Shown here piece by piece: positions 45,693 through 54,536 of a stretch of DNA of 64,000 nucleotides. Under the pieces are notes generated by a model that saw only the letters and a list, made by a program, of their open reading frames with translations, had not been told where the DNA came from and searched no databases. Where the stretch lies: the NCBI RefSeq assembly GCF_029392075.1, contig NZ_CP113929.1:2170001-2234000 (forward strand). Reading direction: 5' to 3'. Both the position numbers and the translations under genes were made by a program. Source of the stretch: Bifidobacterium sp. ESL0704. Its GTDB lineage: Bacteria; Actinomycetota; Actinomycetes; Actinomycetales; Bifidobacteriaceae. Position 1 is the stretch's first letter. Every line of letters starts with the position of its first letter.

Positions 45693-46655
45693 ATGAAGAA
45701 GAAAATCATTCTGGACCTGGACACCGGCGTCGACGACACCCTCGCTATCTCCTACATCCTTGGTAGCCCCGAAGTCGAACTGATCGGCATCACCAGCACG
45801 TTCGGCAATGTGCTCGTCGAACAGGGCATTCGCAACGATCTTGCGATCACCGACCTGCTGGGCCACTCCGAGGTTCCGGTCTACCGCGGCGAATCGCACG
45901 CGCTGAAGGCCGACTCCTTCACCGTCTCCGACATCTCCGCGTTCATCCACGGCAAGAACGGCATCGGCGACATCGAGATCCCCGATTCTCCGCGCAAGGC
46001 CGAAACCGACATGAGCGCCGTCGACTTCATCATCGACTCCGTTCATAAGTACGGCAAGGACCTCATCTTCGTGCCGACCGGAGCCGAGACCAACATCGCC
46101 ACAGCTCTGCAAAAGGCCCCTGAAATCAAGGACGAGATCGGCGGAATCGTCATGATGGGCGGCGCCCTGACCGTATGCGGCAACTCCGACGCCTGGACCG
46201 AAGCGAACATCTCGCAGGATCCCGAAGCATGCGACATCCTCTTCCGTTCCGGCGCACCGGTGACCATGATCGGCCTCGATGTCACGCTGCAGACGCTCAT
46301 GACCTACAAGGACAGCCAGGTCTGGCGCGATATCGACACCCCGGCAAGCCGCTTCCTCGCCGATATGGTCGACTTCTACATCAAGGCCTACGAGACCACC
46401 TCCCCGCATCTTGGCGGATGCGGCCTGCACGACCCACTCGCCGCCGCAGTGGCCGTCGACCCGACGCTGGTCAAGACCCTGCCGATCAACATGAAGGTCG
46501 ACCTCGAAGGACCGACCCGCGGCCGCACCATCGGCGACAACACCCGCCTCAACGACCCGAAGAAGACGGCGCAGGTGGCGGTCGAGGTCGACGTGGAGCG
46601 CTTCCTGCACGAGTTCATGACCCGCATCGGCAACGTTGCGGCAGCAGCGAAGTAA
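45693..46655 (+). CDS. Nucleoside hydrolase (IunH/Rih family)
   Basis: A 320-residue enzyme that splits ribonucleosides to base and ribose. The calcium/ribose-binding DLDTGVDDTLAISYIL lies at the N-terminus; GGIVMMGGA and the C-terminal HDPLAAAVAVDPTLV are family hallmarks. The usual GPLTNIA reads PTGAETNIA here, a small departure near the active site. GAAAGGCAATT precedes the ATG. With the following MFS gene (31 bp away) and the coregulated ribokinase it forms a salvage route: import, cleavage, ribose phosphorylation. Confidence 0.93.
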   Translation: MKKKIILDLDTGVDDTLAISYILGSPEVELIGITSTFGNVLVEQGIRNDLAITDLLGHSEVPVYRGESHALKADSFTVSDISAFIHGKNGIGDIEIPDSPRKAETDMSAVDFIIDSVHKYGKDLIFVPTGAETNIATALQKAPEIKDEIGGIVMMGGALTVCGNSDAWTEANISQDPEACDILFRSGAPVTMIGLDVTLQTLMTYKDSQVWRDIDTPASRFLADMVDFYIKAYETTSPHLGGCGLHDPLAAAVAVDPTLVKTLPINMKVDLEGPTRGRTIGDNTRLNDPKKTAQVAVEVDVERFLHEFMTRIGNVAAAAK

Positions 46656-46686
46656 GCCGAACACCATCGATTCCAAGGACGGAAAT

Positions 46687-48114
46687 ATGTCAGAATCAAC
46701 CAAACAGGGCACCGTAAGCCCCACGAACGAAAAACCGAAGGGCAATGACCCCGAGATCACCAGCGATATGGCAGTCAAGGCGCTGATCCCGCTGCTGATC
46801 ACCTTTATTTTGGGTACGCTGTGCCTGCAGGGCTTCAACCTGGTCTTCACCCAGGTCGGCAAGGACGTCGGCGCACCGGCCCAGGCGTCGCTGATCACCG
46901 CTCTGCCCAGCATCGTGCTCGGCATCGTCTGCTTCATCTACGGATCCCTCGGCGACTTTGTCTCTCTGAAGAAGCTGGTCGTGGTGGGCATCACCCTGCT
47001 GCTGGCCGGCTCGATCTTCGGCTTCGTGGCCAACTTCTTCTTCACGGCGAACATCTGGACCGTCATCGTGGCACGTATCATCCAGACCGCCGGCGAGCAG
47101 GTGGCGGGCTCCGTCTACCTGGTCGTGGCGACCAAGTATCTGAAGAACTCGTTGAAGGTCGTCTTCTTCGGCATCTTCACCGCAGGCTATCAGGTCTCGG
47201 CGGCCATCGGCGTCTTCGCCGCCGGCTTCCTGACCTCGATCCATTGGCAGTATCTCTTCCTGATCCCCGTGGTCACCGTGATCTTCCTGCCGCTGCTGCT
47301 GCACAACCTGCCGAACAAGTCCGGCACGGGTGAAAAGGTCGACGCGCTCGGCTTCGCCATCTTCGGCCTCGCCACCGCGTTCCTGACCCTCTTCTTCTCC
47401 TACACCGCTTGGTGGATGCTACTGGTTTCTCTCGTGCTCTACGTGATCTTCGCGGTTTACATCCACAAGGCGAGCAACCCGTTCATCACCCCGGCGTTCT
47501 TCCACAACAAGCGCTGGATCATGGCCATCAGCCTCATCCTTCTCTTCTACCTGCCGAATTACTCCTTCTCCCCGGTGTTCAACGCCATCGGCTCCGAGAT
47601 CTATCACCTCGGCACGCAGACCGTGTCGCTTTACATCGTCTGGGCCTTCATCGTGGCCGCCATCTTCGGCACCTGCTCCGGCTGGATCGTCGACAAGATC
47701 GGCAGGAAGGCCGGCATCATCTGCGCCGCCCTTCTGCAGCTCGCAGGTCTGATCATCGCCGCGTTCTGCGTCATGTCGGGCCCTGTGGCGCTGGCTTGCG
47801 CCGGATGCCTCTACTACGCAGGCGTCGGACTGCTGTACTCCCCGGTGGTCGACACCGCTCTGGGCACGCTTTCCAAGGACGAGTCCGGCCGTGGCGTGGG
47901 CATGAACGATCTGGCCATGAACGTCTCCGGCTCCGTCGGCATCGCCATCATCGGCGGCCTGATGAGCTCCAAGTCCATGACCGGCTTCAGCCTCGCCGGC
48001 TTCACCGGTTCCGCCGCGAACTATGGAAACCTCTTCCTCGTGGCTTCCATCGCGACCATCGTCGGCTTGGTGGTTTACCTCATCTGCAACAAGAAAATCT
48101 ATGCGGATGCGTGA
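46687..48114 (+). CDS. MFS transporter, probable nucleoside/ribose importer
   Basis: A 475-residue protein of about 14 helices from the ATG at 46687 (GGACGGAAAT upstream). The first 35 residues are polar and cytoplasmic. Helix features such as GSLGDFVSLKKLVVVGI and ARIIQTAGEQVAGSVYLVV resemble DHA2-like MFS drug carriers, but cotranscription with nucleoside hydrolase under the ribose-type operator points to nucleoside or ribose movement. The sequence alone does not fix direction or substrate. Codon usage is strongly GC3-biased, consistent with a well-expressed native gene. Two terminators follow. Confidence 0.82.
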   Translation: MSESTKQGTVSPTNEKPKGNDPEITSDMAVKALIPLLITFILGTLCLQGFNLVFTQVGKDVGAPAQASLITALPSIVLGIVCFIYGSLGDFVSLKKLVVVGITLLLAGSIFGFVANFFFTANIWTVIVARIIQTAGEQVAGSVYLVVATKYLKNSLKVVFFGIFTAGYQVSAAIGVFAAGFLTSIHWQYLFLIPVVTVIFLPLLLHNLPNKSGTGEKVDALGFAIFGLATAFLTLFFSYTAWWMLLVSLVLYVIFAVYIHKASNPFITPAFFHNKRWIMAISLILLFYLPNYSFSPVFNAIGSEIYHLGTQTVSLYIVWAFIVAAIFGTCSGWIVDKIGRKAGIICAALLQLAGLIIAAFCVMSGPVALACAGCLYYAGVGLLYSPVVDTALGTLSKDESGRGVGMNDLAMNVSGSVGIAIIGGLMSSKSMTGFSLAGFTGSAANYGNLFLVASIATIVGLVVYLICNKKIYADA

Positions 48115-48130
48115 ATATGAATAGTAGATA

Positions 48131-48180
48131 GCCGGGAAGCGATCGCGACACAACGATGAAAGCTTTCCGGCTTTCTTTTT
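48131..48180 (+). terminator. Terminator 1 after the MFS gene
   Basis: GCCGGGAAGC pairs with GCTTTCCGGC (one G-U) across a 21-base loop, followed by TTTCTTTTT. Confidence 0.8.
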
Positions 48181-48185
48181 CCGAG

Positions 48186-48236
48186 CGCCGGTGCCGGCCA
48201 CTGTATTTGTTAAGCGGTGGCCGGCACCGGCGTTTT
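48186..48236 (+). terminator. Terminator 2 after the MFS gene, 16-bp perfect stem
   Basis: CGCCGGTGCCGGCCAC and GTGGCCGGCACCGGCG are perfectly complementary over 16 bp with a 15-base loop, then TTTT. Very stable; either a second terminator or a barrier between the regulon and the polypyrimidine tract. Confidence 0.8.
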
Positions 48237-48269
48237 ACTTTGCCGCATCGGTCTGAGCCGCTGTTTCTT

Positions 48270-48780
48270 CCTGCGCCTTCTGCACCTGCTGCTGCTCTTC
48301 CATTCCTTCCAGATCTTCCGAGCTTCCCGAGCCGTCGTTTCTCCCTGTTCCTCCCACCTCTCCCGTTCTTTCCATTTCTCCTGCGCCTTTCCTTTCTTCT
48401 GTTTTCCGTTGCTTCTGTTTTCCGTTGCTTCTGTTTTCCGTTGCTTTTGTTCCTCTCGTTTCTTTCAGCCCCGTTCCTATCGTTCCCGTTGCTCCTCGCT
48501 AGCCACCGTTCCTTCCGAACCTACTGTTCCTTCCAAGCCACCGTTTCTTCCGTTTCTTCCGTTTCTTCCGTTTCTTCCGTTTCTTCCGTTTCTTCCGTTT
48601 CTTCCGTTTCTCCCGTTTCTCCCGTTTCTCCCGTTTCTCCCGTTTCCTCCGTTTCTCCCGTTTCCTCCGTTTCCTCCGTTTCCTCCGTTTCCTCCGTTTC
48701 CTCCGTTTCCTTCCGCGTCTCCCGCGTCTCCTCTTCTGTTCCTTTTGCTTTCTTTTTCATTTCTTCATTTCTCCCGTTTC
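48270..48780. repeat. Polypyrimidine tract with 9-bp tandem repeats
   Basis: The plus strand is almost purely C/T for about 500 bp. From about 48541 to 48712 it consists of about 19 copies of a 9-bp unit (CGTTTCTTC and variants CGTTTCTCC, CGTTTCCTC). Further upstream a 16-bp unit (TTCTGTTTTCCGTTGC) is repeated about three times near 48405-48455. Such mirror-rich tracts can form triplex DNA. Downstream frames read Glu-Thr-Glu on the minus strand and Ser-Ser-Val on the plus strand. Confidence 0.9.
48521..48760 (-). CDS. Possible Glu/Thr-repeat protein encoded by the 9-bp repeats
   Basis: On the minus strand an ATG at 48760 with GGGAGAAATGAAG upstream opens MKKKAKGTEEETRETRK followed by about 19 Glu-Thr-Glu/Gly units and the end VAWKEQ. 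The 9-bp unit keeps frame whatever the copy number. Beyond the stop, further purine-rich Glu/Lys/Gln codons continue in other frames to a stop near 48237, as if a longer acidic coiled-coil gene had been frameshifted. There is no homologue I recognise and it may be non-coding. Confidence 0.25.
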   Translation of the reverse strand: MKKKAKGTEEETRETRKETEETEETEETEETEETGETEETGETGETGETGETEETEETEETEETEETEETEETVAWKEQ

Positions 48781-48877
48781 TGAGAGACATGACGCATAAC
48801 AAACGAAACGAACACAATATGCATGTCATCGAACCGCCGAATCCGTATTTCTTCATACCAAGCACTACGCTGAAGTC

Positions 48878-50137
48878 ATGAACGAGACAGAATCTATAAA
48901 TTGTGTCGCAAAAAATATGTGGATATGTCACCCACACAACGCGATACCAACATCGAGCGCGCCTACCGTCTCGCAGTCAAACCTCCATACGGATGACCAT
49001 GTCCATAACGGCGCGATAGCCTCAACAACTTCCGCGCATCAGCCGCGACAACACTCTCACCATCACGGCAATATCTGGCTACCCGACCAGCCCGGGGCAT
49101 GGGTCATGGCACTTTTCCCGGCACTCGGGGGCATTGTCATCGGCGGGCCCTCTTGGCGCAACGTCTGGCTGCTCATCGCATGGGCACTGTGCTACTGCTT
49201 CCAATTCTCAGCGGCCCGCTGGCTCGCCGTCCGCGCGCACGAGGTCAAAACCGAGCGAAAACGCCGACCCAAAGCCCAAAATTCCAACAATACCAATGCC
49301 ACGAATTCGATGACGAAAGGCTCGTCGAACCCAACTTCAAGCCGAGTCCGCCAACACCCGGACCGACCCAATGCACTTCACCCAGACACGAACCGCACCC
49401 ACGCTCCGCACAAGGCACGTCATTCGAGCATCTATCTCACTGCGACGACGGTCTATCTCATCGCCGTAGCGGTTATCGGCATACCGCTTCTGGTTTCCAC
49501 GCCCAAACTGCTGTGGTGGATCCCTCCTTATGTCGTCATCGCCGCGCTTTCGTTCCTCGCGGCTTGGCGACGCAGCGAACGAACGCTTTGGGGCAATGCC
49601 GTCTCCGTCATCGCAGCCGGCTGCATGAGCCTACTGGCCACCTCGCTCGGCTCGAAGTTCTTCATAATGACCAGCGCGCACGAAAGCCTCGGGGCCAGAT
49701 TGTCGCCGATCGGCCTTCACCTTGCCTCGACGTCGCAGCATTCATCGCAGTTTTTTCTCGGTTCGCCGCTACTGCCGAAAGCCGGGGCCGTCGCCGCGCT
49801 CGGTTTCATCCTCACCGAATACGCCTCGGTCGTTTTTGTCAAAACCATGTTTCGTCAGTACGGCCATTCCGGTTATTACGCACTGTCGGTCATCTACCAC
49901 GCCGCCCTCGCCGCGCTCGGATTCGCCGCACCTGTGCTGCTACAGAATTTTGCCGGCATGGCATTGCCGCACGGCGTCGCCGAAACCAGCCTGCTTTGGG
50001 GCATCGCCGCCACCATGCTGCTGCTAATTGCCATCGTTTTCCCACGCCTCAAGCGACTGAAGGCCATGCAGGTCGGCGGCATCGAGGCCTTCACCAGTCT
50101 GATGAACCTCGTCATCATCGCAATCGCGTTGGCATAG
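48878..50137 (+). CDS. YwiC-like membrane protein
   Basis: A 419-residue protein with a His-rich N-terminal tail (about 40-65: HQPRQHSHHHGN), then IWLPDQPGAWVMALFPALGGIV, the YwiC-family opening (usually LPxQHGAW). A polar, Asn/Arg-rich loop at about 125-185 splits the first two helices from a block of about eight more. The C-terminal helices are regular. Function of YwiC proteins is unknown. The start is uncertain, as no good ribosome site precedes 48878. Confidence 0.75.
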   Translation: MNETESINCVAKNMWICHPHNAIPTSSAPTVSQSNLHTDDHVHNGAIASTTSAHQPRQHSHHHGNIWLPDQPGAWVMALFPALGGIVIGGPSWRNVWLLIAWALCYCFQFSAARWLAVRAHEVKTERKRRPKAQNSNNTNATNSMTKGSSNPTSSRVRQHPDRPNALHPDTNRTHAPHKARHSSIYLTATTVYLIAVAVIGIPLLVSTPKLLWWIPPYVVIAALSFLAAWRRSERTLWGNAVSVIAAGCMSLLATSLGSKFFIMTSAHESLGARLSPIGLHLASTSQHSSQFFLGSPLLPKAGAVAALGFILTEYASVVFVKTMFRQYGHSGYYALSVIYHAALAALGFAAPVLLQNFAGMALPHGVAETSLLWGIAATMLLLIAIVFPRLKRLKAMQVGGIEAFTSLMNLVIIAIALA

Positions 50138-50492
50138 GCGATGTTCGGCAACTGCCGTGCGACCGACCGCCCGAGCATCCCGAACCGTCCAGAACCGCCG
50201 CCGAACACGACCGTTAGCGATCACCCAAAGCCGCTTCAGCACACTTGCTGCTGGGAAACTGCACCGCACGAACCCTAAAAACCCGTTTACCAGCAGCACC
50301 TTGCGATCATGCCGGAAGCTGCACTGTACACCATTTACCAGCAGCACCTCACGCTCATTGCCGGAAATCACACCGCACAACCGCCGCAACAACGCCTACC
50401 GGCAGCAAACCATCCGTCGACATCCGTCAAGCATCCACAGACATACGTAGACCGACACGTCGCCCCCCCCAGATTCCAAACGATTGGACACC
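50138..50492. repeat. Intergenic region with GCTGCTGG/CCAGCAGC hairpin repeats
   Basis: 50247-50297 pairs GCTGCTGG with CCAGCAGC. TTTACCAGCAGCACC recurs 48 bp apart at about 50286 and 50334, each followed by TGCCGGAA. The TGCTGGGAA element links it loosely to the family at 11473. No gene is supported. Confidence 0.65.
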
Positions 50493-51062
50493 TCAGCGCG
50501 AAAGATACGGGTTGCCGGCGATGATGAAACGACGCGGCCGGTCCTTGGCCTTGGTGATGCCGATACGCTGTGTGGTCTCGACACGTTCACCGGAACGCAA
50601 CGAGCCCGCTTCCAGCTTGAGCGGAGGCGTGCGCAGGTCGTGGCCGTACAAATCCATGGTGATGCCAAGCGACTTGCAGATTTTGCCCGGCCCATTGAGG
50701 CAGTCCTTGATGCGCCTTCCACCACGGCGTTCTTCGATAATTTCAGCGGTTCGCATATCCATCGGTTCGGCGGCACGGATAAGCGCACCCGCGCCGAAAC
50801 CCTCCTCGAATGCGGTGACGTTCATGCACAGATTCGTGCCATAGACCAGGTAGATATAGGCGTGGCCGGACGGACCGAACATCGCTCGATTTCGCTCGCT
50901 TTTCCCGTGAAACGTATGGCTCGCGGGGTCAAGCTGGTCGTAAGCCTCGGTTTCGACGATGCGAACGGTCAAAGTCTCGCCGTCGATCTCGCGCGCCAAC
51001 GTGCAGCCGAGCAACCGCCGCGCCACGGTTTCAGCGTCCTCGTTCAGAAATGCAGGAAACAT
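50493..51062 (-). CDS. 3-methyladenine (alkylpurine) DNA glycosylase, AAG/MPG family
   Basis: A 189-residue base-excision repair enzyme. VARRLLGCTLARE, IVETEAYDQLDPASHTFHGKSERNRAMFG (with catalytic Glu in ETEAY and the DNA-intercalating Tyr/His region), GHAYIYLVYGTNLCMNVT and the NGPGKICKSLGI loop identify AAG/MPG. I start it at ATG 51062 (MFPAFLNEDAE); an upstream frame to 51128 passes through a large palindrome and is rejected. No clear ribosome site is visible. Confidence 0.92.
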   Translation of the reverse strand: MFPAFLNEDAETVARRLLGCTLAREIDGETLTVRIVETEAYDQLDPASHTFHGKSERNRAMFGPSGHAYIYLVYGTNLCMNVTAFEEGFGAGALIRAAEPMDMRTAEIIEERRGGRRIKDCLNGPGKICKSLGITMDLYGHDLRTPPLKLEAGSLRSGERVETTQRIGITKAKDRPRRFIIAGNPYLSR

Positions 51063-51096
51063 ACTTCTATTGAAGCCCACCCACCAGAATTCAGCA

Positions 51097-51253
51097 ATTC
51101 GCGATTTTGAGGCATCTTGGTGCACCAAGTACCCTCAAAAACCGCGAATTACCCCTCAATCCTCAAAAAACGGCCTGCTTGGTGCACCAAGAACCCACGA
51201 ATTCGGCAAATGACCCATGAATCTTTCAAAAAAGGCCAACTTGGTGCACCAAG
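51097..51253. repeat. Palindrome CTTGGTGCACCAAG, three copies at 62-bp spacing
   Basis: The perfect 14-bp palindrome is at 51116-51129, 51178-51191 and 51240-51253, exactly 62 bp apart. The first is the core of a much larger near-palindrome of about 55 bp (AATTCGCGATTTTGAGG on the left, CCTCAAAAACCGCGAATT on the right). The third is extended by flanking GGCC on both sides. It lies upstream of the glycosylase gene. Confidence 0.92.
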
Positions 51254-51380
51254 AGGCCCCAAAATCACGGAATGCGCTGAAAACGGGAAGATCTGGGGCC
51301 GGTTTCGTATATATTCCGTATCTTGATGAACAGCAGAGCGGCATAATCATCATCGATTCGCGCTGCGCCGGCACCGACAC

Positions 51381-51540
51381 ATCGACCTGCCATTCAAAGA
51401 CGACATACCAGCACAGCCAGATCGACCGACCGCTCAAAGACGACATACCAGCACAGCCAGATCGACCGACCACTCAAAGACGACATACCAGCACAGCCAC
51501 ATCGACCTACCATTCAAAGACGACGTGCCAGAGCCGCCAA
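51381..51540. repeat. 40-bp tandem repeat derived from the 3' end of the PMK-IDI gene
   Basis: Four direct units at 51381, 51421, 51461 and 51501, each 40 bp, beginning ATCGACC and containing CAAAGACGACATACCAG. The last unit contains the true stop codon and final codons of the PMK-IDI gene (51514); the other three encode VDLAVLVCRL-stop in the same orientation, so they are duplicated gene ends. Confidence 0.92.
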
Positions 51541-54042
51541 ATCGACCCCCAGCAAACGCGCCTCTTCAGCGGTTTTGCCGGTGACCAGCAAACCGGTATG
51601 CCGCAAATCCGCAACGGTTTTTGCGCCGAGCAACGCCATCAGCGAGCGCACCTGATTCTTCCATCCGTTGATTTCGGCGATCAAGCCGTCTTTCCCGTCT
51701 GCGTTGAGCACTTGCAGGAAATGGCCGGAGACACCGACAGCCCGCGCCCCCAAGGCGAGCGCCTTCACTACGTCAAGCGGGTTGCGCACACCGCCGGAAG
51801 CCAGCACCGCCATGGCGGTTTCGCTGTAATGAGTTGCTTTATAGCCGGCCTTGCTTGCCTCATCCGCACACGAGCTGGCATCCCTTGCAATGCCGTCGGA
51901 ATTCGAGACAGAATCGACAACGCCACTATTATTTGACATATTGCATTTATTTGTCGACAATCCCAACAGGCACAACGCCGTGGACTGGCCCCAACCGGCC
52001 ATATAACCGTATTCGTGACCGGCCCGTCTCGCGTTCTCGATACGCGCGAAATCGGTACCGCCACGGCCGCTCACATCGACGGTACACACACCCAAATCCG
52101 ACAGCTGACGGACGGTACGCGCACTCATGCCGAAGCCGACCTCCTTGGCCATCACCGGCACCGGCGAGGCCTTGACGATGGCGGCGATACGCTCCGGCCA
52201 TGTCTCGAAGTCGCGTGCGCCCTCGGGCATCACCAGCTCCTGTGCGGCATTGATATGAACCTGCAGGGCATCGGCCCCAATCATCTCGATAGCACGCAGA
52301 GCTTGCTCGACGCTCACTGAAAGCCCGACATTGGCGAAGACAAAGCCAGAGGGGTCATGCTTGCGGATCGCAGTGAACGTCGGCTCGAGCTGCGGGTCAC
52401 GGATGGCGGCATGCTGTGAACCGGAGGCCATGGCCAAGCCGGTCGCGGCAGCGGCACCGGCGAAGGCCGCGTTGATGACACCGGTTTTCGCCGACCCACC
52501 GGTCATCGCATTGATATAGAACGGCACGTCCCAGGTTGCGCCGCAAACTCGCGTGGACAGGTCGACATCACTGACGTCGACACTGCCCAAACTGTGATGG
52601 ACAAAGGCCAGATCGTCGAAAGCGTTGCGTTGGCTGTCACCGTGCTCGGCGAGCGCGAGACGAACGTGGTCGTCCTTACGATTCGAGCCGGCACCGGAAA
52701 CCCGCGAATCCGCACCGAACAACCGGCCCACACCGCCGGCAGCAATCGAATTCGAAACCGCCAAATCACTTGTTGCGCAGTCGCCGCCCGGGTTGACGCC
52801 GACTTTACTTTGAAAATTTCGATAGGCCCCCACACCGCCGGCACCTTCACCAGGCACGAAATCCCCGGCTCCACCCATCCAATCGGCAAGCTGAATCCGG
52901 GGGGCCTGCACCGACAAATCCAGCGGAACGATGCTTTGCTCCTGCCAACCACGCGTGACGGCGGCCCTGTCAGCACTGGGCCCGGCAATCGCGATGCCGC
53001 AGTCGCCGCCGCCCGCACCGGAGCTTTTCGCCGCAGCTCCATGGTTTTCGGCCACTTCGACCAAAGCGCGCAAGGCCGGCGTCTCGATGGTCACGCCGGT
53101 AAACGATGAAAGGTTCTGCAGCAGCTTGCGAGCCTGACGCACATGCGCGATGACGGCCTGTTCATCATCGGCGACCAACGCCTTCGCCAACGCGTCGACG
53201 CACGCATCGCTGCCGTTCAAAAAGTCCTGATACAACCGTTCATGTTCGGCCGCGCTCTGTTGCTGGACATGACCGACCAGCGACGGCGTGGAAGCCGGGT
53301 TCCCGGTCCATCCGATCATCAGATGCAGATTGCTGCCGGGCTCGAACGCACGAAGCCGCGCAATGCTCAGCCCAGGCCAGGGCATGTTAATCAGGTCGCC
53401 TAACGCCGTGTCCTGCAAGCGATTGGTGACCCACTGACGGTCGACCGCCGTGAAACGGATGCAGCCGCCGAACAGGCTCGCAGCCAAATCGCCGCCGGAG
53501 CCGACTTTCTGCGCCCGGCTGGCCGAGACAAAGGCGAGTTTATATTGCTGCATCGGCTCGAGTTCAAGTCCATAGAACGCGGTCAGCGCCTTCATCATGG
53601 CCACCGTCACCGCAGCCGACGAGCCGAGCCCATACTTGCGGCCGGAGGCGTCATCAAGCTCGCTTTCGATATTGACGTCGTAGATTTTGAGGTCTTTGCC
53701 CTGCTGTTGCGCCAATTCCTCGACCGCGTGGATGACGGAAAGCACGAACGCCGCACCCGGCTGCTCCACGTCGGGCACCGCGCGTCCGGCCCGACGCCGC
53801 CACGTCACCGACGCTTCGGGGTGGCCCGCGGAATGGATACGGCCGACGGGATCGACGCCGAAGGGCTGAAGTTGGGCGGCGGAAGTGTCGTGTTCGGTGA
53901 TGCGGGCGGTCAGGAGCCGATTAACGGCGATGAGGATTGCGGGATGGCCGTGCTCGACCACGGCATATTCGCCGGCGATATACAGCTTTCCAGGGGCCGT
54001 CGCTACGCTGCTGCCTGGTTCCTGGGCTCGCCTACCGCTCAT
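51514..54042 (-). CDS. Phosphomevalonate kinase fused to type 2 isopentenyl-diphosphate isomerase
   Basis: An 842-residue bifunctional protein of the mevalonate pathway. The N-terminal part (1-390) is a GHMP kinase: APGKLYIAGEYAVVEHGHPA, YGLGSSAAV (137-145) and SSGAGGGDCGIA (340-351), matching phosphomevalonate kinase. A linker rich in Gly/Ala follows (about 393-453). The C-terminal part (455-842) is FMN-dependent IDI-2: RKDDHVRLALAEH, FYINAMTGGS, ASGSQHAA, PVMAKEVGFGMS, VDVSGRGGTDFA and ASGGVRNPLDVVKALALGA. IDI-2 carries a Ser/Asn/Asp-rich insertion before SETAMAVLASGG. The first enzyme phosphorylates mevalonate-5-phosphate, the second interconverts IPP and DMAPP, with decarboxylase in between encoded elsewhere. 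The start at 54042 has AGGAAGG about 11 bases upstream. Confidence 0.9.
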   Translation of the reverse strand: MSGRRAQEPGSSVATAPGKLYIAGEYAVVEHGHPAILIAVNRLLTARITEHDTSAAQLQPFGVDPVGRIHSAGHPEASVTWRRRAGRAVPDVEQPGAAFVLSVIHAVEELAQQQGKDLKIYDVNIESELDDASGRKYGLGSSAAVTVAMMKALTAFYGLELEPMQQYKLAFVSASRAQKVGSGGDLAASLFGGCIRFTAVDRQWVTNRLQDTALGDLINMPWPGLSIARLRAFEPGSNLHLMIGWTGNPASTPSLVGHVQQQSAAEHERLYQDFLNGSDACVDALAKALVADDEQAVIAHVRQARKLLQNLSSFTGVTIETPALRALVEVAENHGAAAKSSGAGGGDCGIAIAGPSADRAAVTRGWQEQSIVPLDLSVQAPRIQLADWMGGAGDFVPGEGAGGVGAYRNFQSKVGVNPGGDCATSDLAVSNSIAAGGVGRLFGADSRVSGAGSNRKDDHVRLALAEHGDSQRNAFDDLAFVHHSLGSVDVSDVDLSTRVCGATWDVPFYINAMTGGSAKTGVINAAFAGAAAATGLAMASGSQHAAIRDPQLEPTFTAIRKHDPSGFVFANVGLSVSVEQALRAIEMIGADALQVHINAAQELVMPEGARDFETWPERIAAIVKASPVPVMAKEVGFGMSARTVRQLSDLGVCTVDVSGRGGTDFARIENARRAGHEYGYMAGWGQSTALCLLGLSTNKCNMSNNSGVVDSVSNSDGIARDASSCADEASKAGYKATHYSETAMAVLASGGVRNPLDVVKALALGARAVGVSGHFLQVLNADGKDGLIAEINGWKNQVRSLMALLGAKTVADLRHTGLLVTGKTAEEARLLGVDLAALARRL

Positions 54043-54536
54043 CGTTATGCCGTTCCTTCCTCTCATCAACCACATCTGCGCCGCCACCGGCCCTTAAAGC
54101 TTACGTAGCACAGCGCAACTAACCAATATCCATGTCAATATTCCAAATGTACGCACAAACCAAGCGAAGATGAACACCTTGAGCCTACTCTGCACCAAAT
54201 ACCCCGATAATCTGCGCAGCACCACCACATTACCCGCACTCTCCCCTATCACCGGACTTCCGCGGGTATCGGCCCCGCACACCGGTCTGCGCACTACCCC
54301 AGTCGAGATCAAATGACCGCCAAGACCTTGAACGCCCGATCTGAGACGCACCAACGATAACGGCAGGAAACGAACAACAACAGGCAACGCAACGACCCTT
54401 CCCTTTCTTGCCGTTGCATTTCGGTAACGAGAGAAAATACGCGAGCCGCCCCCAAAAAGTGACATAATCCGCCATCAGCAGCGCGCGAGGGCATAAGATT
54501 GGCAACATCGAGATTCCCAACAACGAAGGAGCCATC
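54043..54536. other. Intergenic region between the PMK-IDI gene and the tautomerase
   Basis: About 490 bp between divergent genes. Minus-strand frames at 54094-54676 show no recognisable protein. The promoters of both genes must lie here, but none is clear. Confidence 0.5.

Noticed and set aside
48156..48881. Long plus-strand frames rich in Ser/Val or Phe/Leu/Pro across the polypyrimidine tract
   Set aside because: Low-complexity reading of a C/T-only strand, spanning a strong terminator, with no start signal.
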